Shown here: positions 25,115 to 33,928 of the stretch, one piece after another
How positions within the stretch are numbered: position 1 is the stretch's first letter
Layout of the letters: every line of letters begins with the position of its first letter
Source: Pseudomonas tehranensis
GTDB taxonomy: Bacteria > Pseudomonadota > Gammaproteobacteria > Pseudomonadales > Pseudomonadaceae
Length of the DNA stretch: 42,740 bases
Assembly: GCF_014268615.1 (NCBI RefSeq)
Contig: NZ_JABWQV010000023.1
Span: forward strand, 1-42,740
Direction of reading: 5' to 3'
The notes under the pieces: model-generated
What the model saw: the letters and a program-made list of their open reading frames with translations, nothing else
Databases searched by the model: none
Told to the model about the DNA's origin: nothing
Position numbers and translations under genes: made by a program

Positions 25115-26686
25115 ATGATCAGTGCTGCCTTGGAACCACAGCAAGTCCGTTCTCAACTTCCGCCGGCGACTGACTCGCCGACGGCACCGGTGCTGGCCAC
25201 CGGCGGCAAGGCACTGCTCCCGGTCGTCAGGCAGAATCCCAATCGCAAGAAGGTATTGTTCGTCACCTCGGAAATTGCCGATCTGGTGAAAACCGGTGGC
25301 CTGGGCGACGTTTCTTCCGCCCTGCCCCGGGCCATGGCCGGCCTGCATGACGTACGGGTGCTGATCCCCGGTTACCCGCAGGTGATGAACAGCGGCAACC
25401 CGATCCACATCATCGGCGAACTGGGCGGCCACGCCGCGCTGCCGCCCTGCAAGATCGGGCGCATGGACATGGCCGACGGCCTGGTGATCTACGTACTGAT
25501 CTGTCCGGAACTCTTTGCCCGCGAAGGCTCACCCTACGGGGCCAACAACGGTCGCGACTGGCCCGACAATCACATTCGCTTCGCCCGGCTGGGCCTGGCC
25601 GCGGCTGATATCGCCGCCAACCTCGCCCAAATCCACTGGTGCCCCGATCTGGTCCACGCCCATGACTGGCCGGCCGGTCTGGCGCCGGCCTACATGCACT
25701 GGCGCGGGCAACGCACGCCGACCCTGTTCACCATCCATAACCTGGCGTACCAGGGCGTGGTCAGCCTGGCCTCCTGCCCGGAGCTGGGTATCCCGGAGCA
25801 CGCGTTGCAACAGGAAGGCATGGAGTTCTACGGCAAGTTGTCGTTCCTCAAGGCCGGCATGGCGTACTCCAGCCATATCACCACAGTCAGCGCCACCTAC
25901 GCCCAGGAAATCACCACCCCGGCATTCGGCTGCGGGCTCGACGGTTTTCTCGCGGCCAAAACCCAGCAAGGCCTGCTCAGCGGCATTCCCAACGGCATCG
26001 ATGAGAGTTGGGACGCGGCCACCGATACGCACTTGTTCCGTCAGTTCGCCATGGGTGACTGGGAAGGCAAAGCCGTGAATGCGGCTCATGTGCGTGAGCT
26101 GTTCGGTCTCGACGACTCCAGCGGCCCGCTGTTCGCCGTGGTTTCGCGCCTGGTGTACCAGAAAGGCCTGGACCTGACCGAAGCTGTCGCCGAGTTCATC
26201 GTCGAATCCGGTGGCCAGATCGCGATCATTGGTCGCGGCGAACCCGAAGAAGAGCAAGCCATGCGTGAACTGGCGCTGCGTTTTCCCGGACGAATCGGTG
26301 TACGCATCGGCTTCAACGAAACCGACGCGCGGCGGATGTTCGCCGGCAGCGACTTTCTGCTGATGCCTTCGCGCTACGAGCCCTGCGGCTTGAGCCAGAT
26401 GTACGCCCAGCGCTTCGGCTCGCTGCCGGTGGCACGCAATACCGGCGGGCTGGCGGACACCATCGAAGACGGCATCACCGGTTTTCTGTTCGATGAGTCC
26501 ACGGTTGAGAGCTACAAACAGGCCTTGAGCCGGGCCTTCAAGGTCTTCGAGTTCCCGGACCTGCTCAACGCCATGCGCTGCCGGGCCATGTCAGCGCCAT
26601 TCAACTGGTGCAAGGCCGTGGAACCCTACGCCGAACTCTATGAACAGCTAGTGGCCAAGTCACTGGGTAAATCGGCCAGACAATGA
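25115..26686 (+). CDS. glgA: Glycogen synthase (starch synthase type)
   Basis: A 523-residue GT5 glycosyltransferase that extends alpha-1,4-glucan from ADP-glucose. The ADP-glucose-binding motif K59-T-G-G-L lies in LVKTGGLGDVSSALPRAMAG, later than in most GlgA because of an N-terminal extension of about 45 residues (EPQQVRSQLPPATDSPTAPV). The C-terminal catalytic lobe has PSRYEPCGLSQMYAQRFGSL and RNTGGLADTIEDG. The start is the ATG at 25115 with GGGAGAAAG upstream. It heads a compact operon: the next gene begins 7 bases after its stop. In Pseudomonas this enzyme supplies linear glucan that TreY/TreZ turn into trehalose, a system associated with water and osmotic stress. Confidence 0.92.
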   Translation: MISAALEPQQVRSQLPPATDSPTAPVLATGGKALLPVVRQNPNRKKVLFVTSEIADLVKTGGLGDVSSALPRAMAGLHDVRVLIPGYPQVMNSGNPIHIIGELGGHAALPPCKIGRMDMADGLVIYVLICPELFAREGSPYGANNGRDWPDNHIRFARLGLAAADIAANLAQIHWCPDLVHAHDWPAGLAPAYMHWRGQRTPTLFTIHNLAYQGVVSLASCPELGIPEHALQQEGMEFYGKLSFLKAGMAYSSHITTVSATYAQEITTPAFGCGLDGFLAAKTQQGLLSGIPNGIDESWDAATDTHLFRQFAMGDWEGKAVNAAHVRELFGLDDSSGPLFAVVSRLVYQKGLDLTEAVAEFIVESGGQIAIIGRGEPEEEQAMRELALRFPGRIGVRIGFNETDARRMFAGSDFLLMPSRYEPCGLSQMYAQRFGSLPVARNTGGLADTIEDGITGFLFDESTVESYKQALSRAFKVFEFPDLLNAMRCRAMSAPFNWCKAVEPYAELYEQLVAKSLGKSARQ

Positions 26687-26693
26687 GGTAACA

Positions 26694-28496
26694 ATGCCGT
26701 CAAGGACGCCTGAAACCTGGACCCATGGCGCGGTCATGCTCGATGCCGAGCACACGCGCTTCGCTCTCTGGGCCCCGGATGCTTTTTTTGTGAGTGTCGA
26801 ACTCGACACTGGAGATTCAATCCCGCTACTGCCCCAGGCCGATGGCTGGTTCATGATCCAGACCCGCTGTCCCGCCGGCACCCGCTATCGCTACAACATC
26901 GACGGCGAACTGGAAGTCCCCGACCCGGCGTCCCGCGCCCAGGCCGGTGACATTGACCGCCACAGCGTGGTGGTCGACCCTCATGCTTATTCATGGCGCC
27001 ATACCCACTGGTCCGGGCGCCCCTGGCACGAAGCCGTGATCTATGAGTTGCACGTCGGCGCCCTCGGTGGTTTCCAAGGCGTCGAACAGCACCTGGCGCG
27101 CCTGGCTGGATTAGGGGTGACCGCCATCGAACTGATGCCGCTGTCGCAGTTTCCCGGGGACCGTAACTGGGGCTACGACGGTGTCCTGCCCTACGCTCCC
27201 CAGGCCTCCTACGGCACGCCCGAACAGCTCAAGCATTTGATCGACAGCGCCCATGGCCACGGGCTGGCGGTGATTGTCGATGTGGTTTACAACCATTTCG
27301 GCCCCGACGGCAATTATCTGCACCGGTACGCAAAAGGCTTCTTCCGCGAAGACAAGCACACCCCCTGGGGCGCGGCAATTGACTTCCGGCGCCGCGAGGT
27401 GCGGAACTTCTTTATCGACAATGCGCTGATGTGGCTGCTGGAATACCGTTTCGATGGCCTGCGCCTGGACGCCGTGCATGCGATCGAAGATCCGGATTTT
27501 CTCCAGGAGCTGGCCGCCAGGGTGCGCGAACAGATAGATCCGGTTCGGCATGTCTGGTTGACCGTGGAAAACGAACACAACCAGGCCAGCCTGCTGGAGC
27601 ACGGCTATGACGCGCAATGGAACGATGACGGGCACAACGCCTTGCACGTACTGCTGACCGGCGAAACCGACGCCTATTATGCTGACTATGCCGAAGAGCC
27701 GACGGAACAATTGGCCCGCTGCCTCAGCCAGGGGTTTGTCTTCCAGGGCCATATCAACCGCCACGGCGAATCCCGGGGTGAACCCAGCGGCCACCTGCCG
27801 CCCAGCGCTTTCGTGCTGTTTCTGCAGAATCACGACCAGATTGGCAACCGGGCACTGGGTGAACGCCTGCACCAACTGGCCTCGCCTCAGGCCCTGCAAG
27901 CGGCGACGGTCTTGTTGCTGTTGTCGCCGATGATTCCGCTGCTGTTCATGGGCGATGAAGTCGCCGCCCGGCAACCCTTCCTGTTTTTCACCAGCCATCA
28001 TGGCGAGCTGGCGGAGCTGGTGCGTGAAGGTCGGCGCAACGAGTTCAAGGCGTTCAGTGCCTTTGCCGACCCCGAAAAGCGAGAGCGCATCCCGGACCCT
28101 AACGCGGCCGATACCTTCGAGGTGTCACGGCCTGATCTGGAGGCGCAGCACGCTGAGCAACACGCCAGTGAAACACTCTATCGACAACTGCTGAAAATCC
28201 GCCGTGAAGCGATCGTCCCGCGCTTGCCCGGCGCCCAGGCCTTGGGCACCGAAGTGCTGGGCCATGGCGCAGTCAGCGCACGCTGGCGCATGGGCGACGG
28301 CAGCGTTTTGCGCATTGACCTGAACCTCAGCGATCAACCGGTCAAGCATACCGCTCAAGAAGAGGCCGAGATTCTTTTCGAACATCCGCAGCACGCCATG
28401 GGTCTGTTGCAGCAGGGGGCCTTGGCGCCCTACAGCGCGCTGGTCAGTCTGACGCAAGCGGCAAACTTGCCCAATATCACTGGAGAGCGCCTATGA
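26694..28496 (+). CDS. treZ: Malto-oligosyltrehalose trehalohydrolase
   Basis: A 600-residue GH13 enzyme that releases free trehalose from maltooligosyl-trehalose. It starts with a beta-sandwich module (TRFALWAPDAFFVSVELDTG), then the barrel: region I DVVYNHFGPDGNYLHRY, region II GLRLDAVHAI with nucleophile Asp259, region III TVENEHN with Glu292, and region IV LQNHDQIGNR. HVGALGGFQGVEQHL is characteristic of TreZ rather than branching enzyme. Length and motif positions fit the family. It overlaps the start of malQ by 4 bases (ATGA), so translation is coupled. Confidence 0.93.
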   Translation: MPSRTPETWTHGAVMLDAEHTRFALWAPDAFFVSVELDTGDSIPLLPQADGWFMIQTRCPAGTRYRYNIDGELEVPDPASRAQAGDIDRHSVVVDPHAYSWRHTHWSGRPWHEAVIYELHVGALGGFQGVEQHLARLAGLGVTAIELMPLSQFPGDRNWGYDGVLPYAPQASYGTPEQLKHLIDSAHGHGLAVIVDVVYNHFGPDGNYLHRYAKGFFREDKHTPWGAAIDFRRREVRNFFIDNALMWLLEYRFDGLRLDAVHAIEDPDFLQELAARVREQIDPVRHVWLTVENEHNQASLLEHGYDAQWNDDGHNALHVLLTGETDAYYADYAEEPTEQLARCLSQGFVFQGHINRHGESRGEPSGHLPPSAFVLFLQNHDQIGNRALGERLHQLASPQALQAATVLLLLSPMIPLLFMGDEVAARQPFLFFTSHHGELAELVREGRRNEFKAFSAFADPEKRERIPDPNAADTFEVSRPDLEAQHAEQHASETLYRQLLKIRREAIVPRLPGAQALGTEVLGHGAVSARWRMGDGSVLRIDLNLSDQPVKHTAQEEAEILFEHPQHAMGLLQQGALAPYSALVSLTQAANLPNITGERL

Positions 28497-30571
28497 GCGA
28501 TGCGCAACTGGAAATTCTCGCCGGCCGAGCGGGCCTGGCGGTGGACTGGATCGACGCCAACGGCCGGGCGCAAAAAGTCTCGCCCGCCGTCTTGCGTTCA
28601 GTCCTCATCGGTCTGGGCCATCCAGCCGGGACCGCCCAGGAAATCGACGCCAGCCTGCTGCAATTGCAGCAGGATCAACAGAATCATCAATTACCACCGC
28701 TGATCACCGCCGATGTCGGCGTCAGCGTGGATCTGAGCCGCTACTTCGAAGCCGCCACGCCCTGCGAAATCCAGCTCGAGGATGGCGCCACACTGAACCT
28801 GAACCTCGACGCCGACGCCAGGCTGCCGGGGATGGTCCCGGTGGGTTACCAGCACGTCAGCATCCAGGACCAGCATTTCACCCTGGCGGTCGCGCCAGCA
28901 CATTGCTATAGCGTGGCCGATGCCGTGGATGATCCGACGCCCCGCGCTTGGGGCCTGAGCGCGCAGTTATATGCGCTGCGCCGCCCCGGCGACGGAGGTT
29001 TCGGTGACACCCAGGCCCTGGAAGAGCTGGTACGGGTCGCCGGCGAGCGCGGTGCCGACGCCCTGGCGATCAGCCCGATGCACGCGATGTTCAGCAGTGA
29101 CACCGGTCGTTACAGCCCCTATTCACCGTCCAGCCGGCTCTTTCTCAACAGCCTCTATGCCGCGCCGGGCACCGTTCTCGGCGAACGCGCGCTGCGCGCG
29201 GCTATTGACGCCACCGGCCTGACCAACCAACTGCGCAACCTGGAAGAACAACCACTGGTGGATTGGCCCGTGGCGGCCCAGGCCAAGCAGAAAATCCTGC
29301 GCGCCCTGTACGACGGCTTCAGCCAGGGCGAGCACCCATTGCATGAGGATTTCAGCAGTTTCCGCCACACCAGCGGCGAACCCCTGGAGAATCATTGCCG
29401 CTTCGAAGCCCTGCAGGCCGAACGCGCGGCTCGGGGAGAAAGCCTGGACTGGCGCCATTGGCCCGAAGAATGGCGCAACCCGCGGAGTTCGACGCTGGCG
29501 CATTTTGCTGAGGAGAACGCCGACGAAATCGGTTTCTACGCATTTTGTCAGTGGCTGATTACCCGATGCCTGGAGCGCGTCCAGAGCGCGGCTAAATCCA
29601 GCGGCATGGGCATTGGCCTGATCGCTGACCTGGCCGTAGGCGCCGATGGTGGAGGCAGCCAGGCCTGGAGTCGGCAGGATGAACTGCTCGCCTCGTTGAC
29701 CGTGGGCGCACCGCCGGACATCCTCAACCGCTCCGGCCAAGGCTGGGGCATCTCGGCATTCTCGCCGGAGGGGTTGGTACGCAATGGTTTTCGCGCGTTC
29801 ATTGAGATGCTGCGGGCCAACTTCGCCCACGCCGGCGGCTTGCGCATCGATCATGTGATGGGCTTGCAACGCCTGTGGGTGATCCCCAACGACGCCCCGC
29901 CCAGCGATGGTGCCTACCTTTATTATCCGGTGGACGACCTGCTGCGCCTGCTGGCCCTTGAATCCCATCGCCATCAGGCCATCGTACTGGGCGAAGACCT
30001 CGGCACCGTGCCCGAGGGTCTTCGCGAGAAGCTCAGCGCCCGGTCGATCCTCGGCATGCGCGTGCTGTTGTTCGAGCAGGACAATACCCACTTCAAGCCC
30101 ATCCTCGACTGGCCGGACAATGCCCTGGCCACGACCAGTACCCATGACTTGCCGACCCTCAATGGCTGGTGGCACGGCCATGATATCGACTGGAACGCCC
30201 GGCTGGACCTGATCGACTCCCACACCGAGATGGACTGGCGCAAACACCGCGCACGTGAACGCGAAGGCCTGAGCAATGTGTTGAATCAGGACCCGCAGAA
30301 CTTTCGTGAAGAACACCAGGATACCGACGAGATACTCGACGCCAGTGTGCGTTTCCTCGGCCACACCCGTGCACCGCTGGTGTTGCTGCCGCTCGAAGAC
30401 GCCCTGGGCATCGACGAGCAGGCCAATCTGCCTGGCACCACCGATACCCACCCCAACTGGCGGCGTCGCCTGGCGTGTGACAGCCAGGTGCTGCTGGATG
30501 ACCCGGGCGCCGCCCGGCGTCTGGAAGTACTCGCCTGCGCACGGCTTCAGGCGAACGAGCGTGACCGATGA
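28493..30571 (+). CDS. malQ: 4-alpha-glucanotransferase
   Basis: A 692-residue GH77 amylomaltase that moves maltosyl units between glucan chains, recycling the short ends left by TreY and GlgX. Catalytic residues: Asp453 in LRIDHVMGLQRLW, Glu501 in VLGEDLGTVPEGL and Asp552 in STHDLPTLNGWW. An N-terminal region of about 150 residues (helical module and DVGVSVDLSRYFEAA) precedes the barrel, as in other proteobacterial MalQ. The QLYALRRPGDGGFGD and PYSPSSRLFLN phrases are also typical. It overlaps the neighbouring genes by 4 bases on each side. Confidence 0.92.
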   Translation: MSDAQLEILAGRAGLAVDWIDANGRAQKVSPAVLRSVLIGLGHPAGTAQEIDASLLQLQQDQQNHQLPPLITADVGVSVDLSRYFEAATPCEIQLEDGATLNLNLDADARLPGMVPVGYQHVSIQDQHFTLAVAPAHCYSVADAVDDPTPRAWGLSAQLYALRRPGDGGFGDTQALEELVRVAGERGADALAISPMHAMFSSDTGRYSPYSPSSRLFLNSLYAAPGTVLGERALRAAIDATGLTNQLRNLEEQPLVDWPVAAQAKQKILRALYDGFSQGEHPLHEDFSSFRHTSGEPLENHCRFEALQAERAARGESLDWRHWPEEWRNPRSSTLAHFAEENADEIGFYAFCQWLITRCLERVQSAAKSSGMGIGLIADLAVGADGGGSQAWSRQDELLASLTVGAPPDILNRSGQGWGISAFSPEGLVRNGFRAFIEMLRANFAHAGGLRIDHVMGLQRLWVIPNDAPPSDGAYLYYPVDDLLRLLALESHRHQAIVLGEDLGTVPEGLREKLSARSILGMRVLLFEQDNTHFKPILDWPDNALATTSTHDLPTLNGWWHGHDIDWNARLDLIDSHTEMDWRKHRAREREGLSNVLNQDPQNFREEHQDTDEILDASVRFLGHTRAPLVLLPLEDALGIDEQANLPGTTDTHPNWRRRLACDSQVLLDDPGAARRLEVLACARLQANERDR

Positions 30572-33354
30572 ATCAGACGTTGATCCAACCATTGCGGGCG
30601 ACCCTTCGCCTGCAGTTTCATAAAGGCTTCACCCTGGACGATGCCATCCCCCAGGTGCCGTACTTCGCATCGTTGGGCATCAGCCATATTTATGCCTCGC
30701 CACTGCTCAAAGCCCGCGCCGGCTCCATGCACGGCTACGATGTGGTCGATCCGACCCAGGTGAACCCGGAACTGGGCGGTGAAGCCGCGCTTCGACGCCT
30801 GGTCGCCACCCTGCGTGAGCACCGGATGGGTTTGATCCTCGATGTCGTGTCCAACCACATGGCCGTCGGCGGCAATGACAATCCCTGGTGGCAGGACCTG
30901 CTGGAATGGGGACGCTTGAGCCCCTTCGGCGAGTTTTTCGATATCCAGTGGCATTCTCCCGACCCCTTGATGGAAGGCCAACTGTTGCTGCCATTTTTAG
31001 GCAGCGACTACGGGGTGGCCTTGCAGGAAGGCACGCTCACGTTACGCTTCGATGCCACGCAAGGCAGCTTCCTGGCCGAGCATTACGAGCATCACTTCCC
31101 TATCTGCCCCATGCAGTACGGCGAATTACTCAAACCTGCCGAAACGCTGCCATCCGAACAGGCCGAATCCCTCAGGGCGTTGGCCGAGCGTTTTACCACG
31201 TTGAACTACCAGACTGACGCCCATACCCTGGCCCGACCGCTGCAGCAGCAATTGCAAGAGTTGGTCTGCCAGCCGGGTATCCAGGCCACCATTGAAGAGA
31301 ACTTGCGCACCTACGACTCCCGGCAACCCGAGGGATTCGAGCGTCTGCATCAGTTGCTGGAGCGCCAGAGTTACCGGCTCGCCAGTTGGCGCACGGCGGC
31401 GGACGACATCAACTGGCGGCGCTTTTTCGACGTCAATGAGCTGGGAGGCCTACGGGTCGAGCGCCCAGCCGTGTTCGAAGCTACCCACGCCAAAATTTTC
31501 GAATTGATCGCCGAAGGGCTGGTGGACGGCTTGCGGATCGACCACATCGACGGTCTGGCCGATCCTCGCGGCTACTGCCGAAAATTGCGCAGGCGTCTTG
31601 ATTCGCTTTCACCCTCGCGGCACCTGCCCATTTTCATTGAAAAAATTCTCGGCGATGGCGAGAGCCTGCGTCAGGACTGGAACATCGACGGCAGTACCGG
31701 TTATGAGTTCATGAACCAGATCTCGTTGCTGCAACATGACCCGGCCGGTGCCGAGCCCCTTGCCGAGTTCTGGAGTCGACACAGCGAGCGACCGGCGCAC
31801 TTCATCGAAGAAGCCCGTCTGGCCCGTCAACAGATTCTCAATGGTTCCCTGGCCGGAGACTTCGAAAGCGTCGCCCAGGCCTTGTTGCAAGTCGCGCGGG
31901 ACGACGTGATGACCCGTGACCTGACCCTCGGCGCCATTCGCCGCGCGTTACAGGAACTGATCGTGCACTTCCCGGTGTACCGCACCTACATCAACCCGCT
32001 GGGCCGTTGTGGCGAAGACGATGTGTTTTTCCGTCAAGCCCTGGAAGGCGCCCGACAAACCCTCAGCGAAGCCGACTGGCCGGTGCTCGACTACCTGGCC
32101 GACTGGCTCGGCGGGATGCGCTGGCGGGATCGCCCGCGGGGCAGTCAGCGCAAACGGCTGCGCCATGCTTGCGTGCGCTTCCAGCAACTGACCTCGCCCG
32201 CCGCCGCCAAGGCCGTGGAAGATACGGCGCTTTATCGTTCGGCAGTGCTGCTGTCGCGCAATGACGTGGGCTACAACACCGAACGGTTCAGCGCCCCGCC
32301 GCAAGCGTTTCATTACGCCTGCCTCGAGCGACTGGAGCACTTCCCTGACAACCTGATGACTACCGCCACCCATGACCATAAGCGCGGCGAAGACACCAGG
32401 GCGCGACTGGCGGTCATCAGCGAACGAGCTGATTGGTACATGGCGTGCGTAGACCAATGGCGCATTCTTGCGCCCTCGCTGCACAGCGACCCCGCCGCTC
32501 CTTCAGCCGGTGATGAATTGATTCTGTACCAGGCACTACTGGGAAGTTGGCCGCTAGACTTGGATGTGCACGACCACACGGCACTGGCCGATTACAACGA
32601 GCGCATGTGGCAATGGCAACGCAAGGCTTTACGCGAAGCCAAGTTGCAAAGCAGTTGGTCGGCCGTCAACGACGCTTATGAGCAGGCGACCCAGCTCTTC
32701 CTGGAACGGCTGTTGCTCGGTGATGAGGGGCTGCCCCTGCGCAATGCCCTCGCCGAGGCGGTCCAGGTCATCGCCCCGGCGGGGGCCCTCAACAGTTTGG
32801 CGCAAACCTTGCTGCGCATGACTGTCCCTGGTGTACCGGACCTGTACCAGGGTAATGAGTTCTGGGATTTCAGCCTGGTGGATCCGGACAACCGCCGCCC
32901 AGTGGATTTCCTGGCGCGCCGCGAGGCGATGCAAACACCAGGCACCCCGGCGGAACTGGTAGGCACCTGGCGCGATGGCAGGATCAAACAAGCGTTGATC
33001 GCCAGGACACTGGCCGTGCGCACCGAACACCTGCCACTGTTCCAGCAAGGTCGCTATCAGCCACTGCAAGTGGTTGGCGCGCAGGCCGAACGGGTCCTGG
33101 CCTTTATGCGCGAGCATGAGCAACAACGGGCAATCATAGTGGTACCGATCCATGCAGCCAGCCTGCTGGAAAACGGTGCCGTGCCGCTGGTGGCTGCATC
33201 GGACTGGGGCGACACCCGCGTATCACTACCGTTTGCCCGTGGGGATGAAAAACTGAAGGGACTTTTTTCCAGCGCGGCAGTCACACCCCAAAGGGAGCTG
33301 ATGGTCAGCGACGCACTGGGGGATTTCCCGGTCAATGTCTTTATCCAAACTTGA
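30568..33354 (+). CDS. treY: Maltooligosyl trehalose synthase
   Basis: A 928-residue GH13 isomerase that converts the reducing-end alpha-1,4 bond of maltodextrin into the alpha,alpha-1,1 bond of trehalose. The N-terminus LRATLRLQFHKGFTLDDA is TreY-specific, followed by YASPLLKARAGSMHGYDVVD. Catalytic regions: DVVSNHMAVGGND, GLRIDHIDGLADP with Asp325, IFIEKILGDGE with Glu358, and TATHDHKRGEDTRAR. The C-terminus contains PGVPDLYQGNEFWDFSLVDP. It works directly with TreZ. It overlaps malQ by 4 bases; the DUF2934 gene starts 20 bases after its stop. Confidence 0.93.
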   Translation: MNQTLIQPLRATLRLQFHKGFTLDDAIPQVPYFASLGISHIYASPLLKARAGSMHGYDVVDPTQVNPELGGEAALRRLVATLREHRMGLILDVVSNHMAVGGNDNPWWQDLLEWGRLSPFGEFFDIQWHSPDPLMEGQLLLPFLGSDYGVALQEGTLTLRFDATQGSFLAEHYEHHFPICPMQYGELLKPAETLPSEQAESLRALAERFTTLNYQTDAHTLARPLQQQLQELVCQPGIQATIEENLRTYDSRQPEGFERLHQLLERQSYRLASWRTAADDINWRRFFDVNELGGLRVERPAVFEATHAKIFELIAEGLVDGLRIDHIDGLADPRGYCRKLRRRLDSLSPSRHLPIFIEKILGDGESLRQDWNIDGSTGYEFMNQISLLQHDPAGAEPLAEFWSRHSERPAHFIEEARLARQQILNGSLAGDFESVAQALLQVARDDVMTRDLTLGAIRRALQELIVHFPVYRTYINPLGRCGEDDVFFRQALEGARQTLSEADWPVLDYLADWLGGMRWRDRPRGSQRKRLRHACVRFQQLTSPAAAKAVEDTALYRSAVLLSRNDVGYNTERFSAPPQAFHYACLERLEHFPDNLMTTATHDHKRGEDTRARLAVISERADWYMACVDQWRILAPSLHSDPAAPSAGDELILYQALLGSWPLDLDVHDHTALADYNERMWQWQRKALREAKLQSSWSAVNDAYEQATQLFLERLLLGDEGLPLRNALAEAVQVIAPAGALNSLAQTLLRMTVPGVPDLYQGNEFWDFSLVDPDNRRPVDFLARREAMQTPGTPAELVGTWRDGRIKQALIARTLAVRTEHLPLFQQGRYQPLQVVGAQAERVLAFMREHEQQRAIIVVPIHAASLLENGAVPLVAASDWGDTRVSLPFARGDEKLKGLFSSAAVTPQRELMVSDALGDFPVNVFIQT

Positions 33355-33374
33355 GTTCAGTCAGGAGCACTGCG

Positions 33375-33719
33375 ATGAGTACCGACGATAAACGCATTCG
33401 TGAATTCGCCTATCAGATCTGGGAGTCCGAGGGTAAGCCCGCCGGGCAGGAAAAACGCCACTGGGAGATGGCCCGCAAACTTGCCGAAGCCGAAGCCCTG
33501 GCACCGAGCAAGCCCGCCAAAGCGGCCGGCAAACCAGCGGTCAGCAAGACGGATGGCCTGAAGTCTGGCGCTGCCAAGAGCAGCGCCGCCACCAAGACCG
33601 CCCCGAAAAGCACTACGCCCAAGGCCAAGCCTGCGGCCAAACCTGCCGCTGTCAGCACCGCGGCGGAAAAACCTGTGGAGAAAAAGCCACGAGCGGCGCG
33701 CAAGCCGCCGGCTAACTGA
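33375..33719 (+). CDS. DUF2934 protein with a disordered Lys/Ala/Pro tail
   Basis: A 114-residue protein. Residues 1-40 are a DUF2934 module (RIREFAYQIWESEGKPAGQE, KRHWEMARKLAEAEA), a small helical element. Residues about 45-114 are low-complexity Lys/Ala/Pro/Ser (KPAKAAGKPAVSK, AATKTAPKSTTPKAKPA), resembling a histone H1-like tail and certainly disordered and basic. I start it at the ATG at 33375 after AGGAG rather than at an upstream TTG. The gene is a regular passenger between treY and glgX in Pseudomonas. Its function is unknown; the basic tail could bind nucleic acid or an anionic polymer. Confidence 0.85.
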   Translation: MSTDDKRIREFAYQIWESEGKPAGQEKRHWEMARKLAEAEALAPSKPAKAAGKPAVSKTDGLKSGAAKSSAATKTAPKSTTPKAKPAAKPAAVSTAAEKPVEKKPRAARKPPAN

Positions 33720-33822
33720 TCCATTCCTGACATCCGCCTCAAGGGCATGCGCCCCCGTTCTGACAAGGGCGCGTGCTGACGCCACACCGGGCCGACGCCT
33801 GGATGCGCGGTGTCCATCAATG

Positions 33823-33866
33823 GTGCCGCTAGGCGGCACAGCGGGAGCAAGCTGCCTCGCCACAGT
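33823..33866. repeat. Hairpin plus REP-type element before glgX
   Basis: GTGCCGC (33823-33829) and GCGGCAC (33833-33839) form a perfect 7-base stem with a TAG loop. It is followed at once by GCGGGAGCAAGCTGCCTCGC and CACAG (33841-33866), the same REP family that opens the window. It lies in the 209-base gap between the DUF2934 gene and glgX and may lower read-through into glgX. Confidence 0.6.
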
Positions 33867-33928
33867 GAAACGAATAGATTTTAAGTGAACAGCATTGCCG
33901 TATCTGTCTGTCTTTTGCAGGAGCAACT

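Noticed and set aside
29123..30592. Long antisense open frame (489 codons) opposite malQ
   Set aside because: It lies entirely over a gene with full catalytic motifs, shows no domain-like sequence, and antisense open frames are expected in GC-rich codon usage.
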